51,484 nt of DNA. Origin: Parabacteroides distasonis (lineage in GTDB: Bacteria > Bacteroidota > Bacteroidia > Bacteroidales > Tannerellaceae). Within the stretch, counting starts at the first letter, position 1, and each line of letters starts with the position of its first letter. Positions 49,153 to 51,484 of this stretch are shown here, one piece after another. Under the pieces are notes generated by a model. That model worked only from the letters and a program-made list of their open reading frames with translations. It was not told the DNA's origin and ran no database searches. The translations under genes and the position numbers were made by a program. The stretch covers positions 1 to 51,484 of the forward strand of contig JAFBIU010000024.1 in the NCBI GenBank assembly GCA_021531775.1. The letters run 5' to 3'.

Positions 49153-49908
49153 ATGATTAATGTTGGAATTATTGGATGCGGCTTCGTAGGTGGAGCCCTG
49201 AAGGATTGGTTGGAACATAACAATCCTGATTGTAAACTATTTATCAGTGACCCTGCTAAGGGGTATCATGATGACCTTAGTAATATCGACATTGCATTCT
49301 TGCAGATTCATGTTCCTACAGAGGATGATGGTACACAGGATTTGACACTCATGGAAGAGCTGATAAAGAGTTTACCTGATGTGCCTGTGTTCGTTCGTAC
49401 TACAATTCTCCCTGGTACGAGTGAGAAACTCACACGTGAGACTGGACATAAAGTCCACTATATGCCTGAATTCCTTACTGAGCGTACGCATATTGAGGAC
49501 TTCAAAAAGCAGACGATGGTGTTTACGGGTGCTCATGAACTGCTCACAAAGATTTTTGTTGGAAAGAAATTCTGTGTTATGTCTCCGCTCGAAGCTGAAC
49601 TGACAAAGTATATGCACAATGTATTTGGAGCCTACAAGGTGACTTATTTCAATGCTTGTCGTGAATACTGTGAGCAGATGGGTGGTGATTGGCGTAAAGT
49701 GCATACGGGTATGCTCCTCTCGGGCTATATTAATGATACACATACCTATGTTCCTGGTCCTGATGGTAAGTTTGGTTATGGTGGTAAGTGTTTTCCGAAG
49801 GATGTAAATGCGTTTGCAAAGTTGACTAAGGGCACTCCGCTCGGAACACTTCTTGAACATCTCCATGAGTTGAATGTCCATTTCCGTGGATTTGAGGAGC
49901 ATATTTAA
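49153..49908 (+). CDS. Short UDP-sugar/GDP-sugar dehydrogenase-like protein
   Basis: A 251-residue protein with the NAD site IGIIGCGFVGGALKDWLEHN (first part VGIIGCGFVGG), PEFLTERTHIEDF, a central-domain helix EAELTKYMHNVFGAYKVTYF and the catalytic-Cys motif FGYGGKCFPKDVNAF. These belong to the UDP-glucose/GDP-mannose 6-dehydrogenase family. It lacks the roughly 130-residue C-terminal UDP-binding domain of full-length enzymes (about 390-440 aa). The substrate may differ, or it may be inactive. If active, its UDP-uronate would feed the epimerase at 34497. Confidence 0.85.
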   Translation: MINVGIIGCGFVGGALKDWLEHNNPDCKLFISDPAKGYHDDLSNIDIAFLQIHVPTEDDGTQDLTLMEELIKSLPDVPVFVRTTILPGTSEKLTRETGHKVHYMPEFLTERTHIEDFKKQTMVFTGAHELLTKIFVGKKFCVMSPLEAELTKYMHNVFGAYKVTYFNACREYCEQMGGDWRKVHTGMLLSGYINDTHTYVPGPDGKFGYGGKCFPKDVNAFAKLTKGTPLGTLLEHLHELNVHFRGFEEHI

Positions 49909-49994
49909 ATATAAGTGTGTACGCAGGTGGATTTTTTTAGGGCTTATGGTTCGATACTATTGCGTACATTGAATCCGTTTCAAATAGTCAAGTT

Positions 49995-50996
49995 ATGTTA
50001 TCAATAATCATGCCGATATACAATGAAGAGAAGTATATCTGTAAATGTATCAATTCTATCTTAGAACAGGATTTTTCACAAGAGGATATGGAATTACTTT
50101 TGGTAGATGGTATGAGTTCCGATCGCACACGTGATCTTATTCAGCCTTATTTGCGTCAGCATCCTTGGATTCATCTCTTAGATAATCCGCAACGAATTGC
50201 TCCTTGTGCCATGAATGTTGGTATCAAGGCTGCACAAGGTGATGTCATCATGAGATTAGATGCACATGCTGAGTTTCCTTCAAACTATTTCTCACGTTTG
50301 ACAAAAGCCTTGGATGATCTTCATGCGGATAATGTCGGTGGTGTGTGTGTGACACTTCCGATTTCTGAAACGATCGTTCCGAAAGCGATTGCTTCAGTTT
50401 TGAGTAGTAAGTTTGGGATGGGAAACTCTTCATTTCGAGTGGGTACAAATAGAGTTAGAGAAGTAGATACGGTGCCCTTTGGATGTTGGCATCGAGAATT
50501 ATTTGAGCGAATTGGAGGGTTTGATGAAGAGTTAGTCAGAAACCAAGATGATGAATTTAATGGACGAACAATAAAGAATGGAGGTCGAATCTTTTTGCTT
50601 CCAGATGTTGAAATACAGTATTTCGCGAGAGACAAGATTTCGAAGGTCTCCCAAATGTTTTTTCAGTATGGTTTGTTCAAGCCATTAGTCAATAAGAAAC
50701 TGGGATCTCCTGCTACTGTTCGTCAGTTTTTCCCTCCTATATTGGTTTTAGGCTTAACTGTGGGATTATTGGTTACCTTGGCTTTTCCTATTCTTTTTCC
50801 CCTATACTTTATGGTGATAGCTTTATATTTATGTTTAGCGTTTTATTTTTCAATTCGGTCTAGTCGAAACATCGTACAAATAGCTGTCCAAATGTATGTC
50901 TATTTTGTAGTTCATATCAGTTATGGCTTGGGTTACCTTTTGGGACTGTGGAAATTAGTTACTAATCAGCCATTCGTAGCAAAGGTAAACAGGTGA
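49995..50996 (+). CDS. Membrane-associated family 2 glycosyltransferase (ExoA-like)
   Basis: A 333-residue protein: MLSIIMPIYNEEKYICKCIN, LLVDGMSSDRT, MRLDAHAEFPSNYF (DxD-like RLDAH), RNQDDEFNGRTIKNGGRIF (EDxE-like acceptor motif). Two or three membrane spans follow (ILVLGLTVGLLVTLAFPILF and FYFSIRSS region). This layout is like ExoA succinoglycan transferases. It is the last recognisable capsule gene. Confidence 0.9.
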   Translation: MLSIIMPIYNEEKYICKCINSILEQDFSQEDMELLLVDGMSSDRTRDLIQPYLRQHPWIHLLDNPQRIAPCAMNVGIKAAQGDVIMRLDAHAEFPSNYFSRLTKALDDLHADNVGGVCVTLPISETIVPKAIASVLSSKFGMGNSSFRVGTNRVREVDTVPFGCWHRELFERIGGFDEELVRNQDDEFNGRTIKNGGRIFLLPDVEIQYFARDKISKVSQMFFQYGLFKPLVNKKLGSPATVRQFFPPILVLGLTVGLLVTLAFPILFPLYFMVIALYLCLAFYFSIRSSRNIVQIAVQMYVYFVVHISYGLGYLLGLWKLVTNQPFVAKVNR

Positions 50997-51182
50997 ATAA
51001 TTGGTAACCCACCAATCCAGTGTAAGGTATCGTGAAAGTTCGATACTACCTTTGCTTCTATAATATATAAAAGGAAGAATAAGGGACAGTAAAGCGTATT
51101 GCAAAATGGTCATGCAGAACTGCAACCAGTTCAGGGTAGGTTGTAGTCTTCGCAGGTATCTGATAATTTTTTAGGGTAATGC

Positions 51183-51213
51183 TTGATGGATTGGATTTAA
51201 TCGTGTAACTTTG
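51183..51213 (+). promoter_or_regulatory. Promoter of second AAA-ATPase-like gene
   Basis: TTG 51183-51185, a 20-base spacer and TAACTTTG 51206-51213, 30 bases before ATG 51244. The gap 50997-51182 holds nothing else I recognise. Confidence 0.65.
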
Positions 51214-51243
51214 TAATACTATGCATCAAATATACGATTGGCA

Positions 51244-51484
51244 ATGAAGTACCCGATAGGAATACAGAGCTTTGAACGAATCAGAGAAGATGGTTTTGTC
51301 TATGTGGATAAGACCGCTTTGATATATGACCTTGTGCAGACTGGAACTATCTATTTCCTGAGTCGTCCCCGCCGCTTTGGCAAGAGTTTGCTCGTTTCTA
51401 CATTGGAGAATTATTTCCTCGGTCGAAAGGAACTTTTCCGCGGACTGGCCATTGACTCCCTTGAAAAGGAGTGGGCGGAATATC
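51244..51484 (+). CDS. AAA-ATPase-like protein, partial at window end
   Basis: The first 80 codons read [39 protein letters not shown] and [20 protein letters not shown] (Walker A-like), the same family as the protein at 21197. The C-terminus is outside the window, so a nuclease-like end cannot be checked. It follows the capsule locus and has its own promoter. Confidence 0.88.
   Translation, partial: MKYPIGIQSFERIREDGFVYVDKTALIYDLVQTGTIYFLSRPRRFGKSLLVSTLENYFLGRKELFRGLAIDSLEKEWAEY

Noticed and set aside
1-51484. tRNA and rRNA genes
   Set aside because: I looked in the larger gaps for tRNA cloverleaf ends and TTC-arm sequence and saw none; no rRNA is present.

Overview
The window looks like a chromosomal segment of a gut-type member of the Bacteroidales (Bacteroidota). 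The signs are promoters of the phylum type (a -7 box TAnnTTTG, often with a TTG about 20 bases upstream), many lipoproteins and secreted glycosidases, an UpxY-type antiterminator heading a capsule locus, a GGGtGRT/scaffold pair, and AAA-ATPase-like and Rpn-like PD-(D/E)XK proteins. Genus cannot be fixed from sequence alone; the moderately GC-rich core suggests Barnesiella or a Parabacteroides-like genome more than low-GC Bacteroides, but this is a guess.

Layout. 1-5 kb is a degraded or accessory area: a C10 peptidase remnant, a lipoprotein, three unrecognised genes, a palindromic repeat element, and an HU-like protein carrying an InlB-type repeat. 4.8-15.2 kb is metabolic: a phosphodiesterase, an Rpn-like nuclease with an out-of-frame stretch, a GH20 hexosaminidase, a divergent Lrp regulator/metY pair with a visible operator, then an unsaturated-uronate operon (DUF4861, kduD, a collapsed PTS permease, and kduI whose signal peptide is out of frame after an A7 tract). 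15.2-20 kb holds the GGGtGRT module, a TlpA-like thioredoxin lipoprotein and a GHL10 hydrolase, all on the minus strand. 20-21.2 kb is non-coding and holds a 186-bp palindromic element and a degenerate 22-24 bp tandem array. 21.2-31.6 kb has an AAA-ATPase-like protein and a carbohydrate-degrading cluster (GH38-like enzyme, alpha/beta-hydrolase-SGNH fusion, serine hydrolase, and a convergent GH43).

31.6-51 kb is a capsule or exopolysaccharide locus: promoter, structured leader, upxY, a conserved small gene present twice as direct repeats (second copy with a nonsense codon) flanking a UDP-glucuronate-4-epimerase-type gene, then flippase, glycosyltransferases, Wzy-like polymerase, acyltransferase, TupA-type ATP-grasp, GT10 fucosyltransferase, acetyltransferase and a short UDP-sugar dehydrogenase. 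The part from about 36.3 kb is visibly AT-rich compared with the first 31 kb, as is usual for exchanged capsule loci. Inside it sits an overlapping HNH-nuclease/AbiC-like membrane protein pair that looks like a phage-defence cassette.

The most unusual signals are exact or near-exact 23-bp-period degenerate arrays filling the intergenic spaces near upxY and the epimerase (and a related array at 20.6 kb), two long palindromes with pure A/T cores, a G9 tract between two ATP-grasp reading frames, and the A7 frameshift ahead of kduI.
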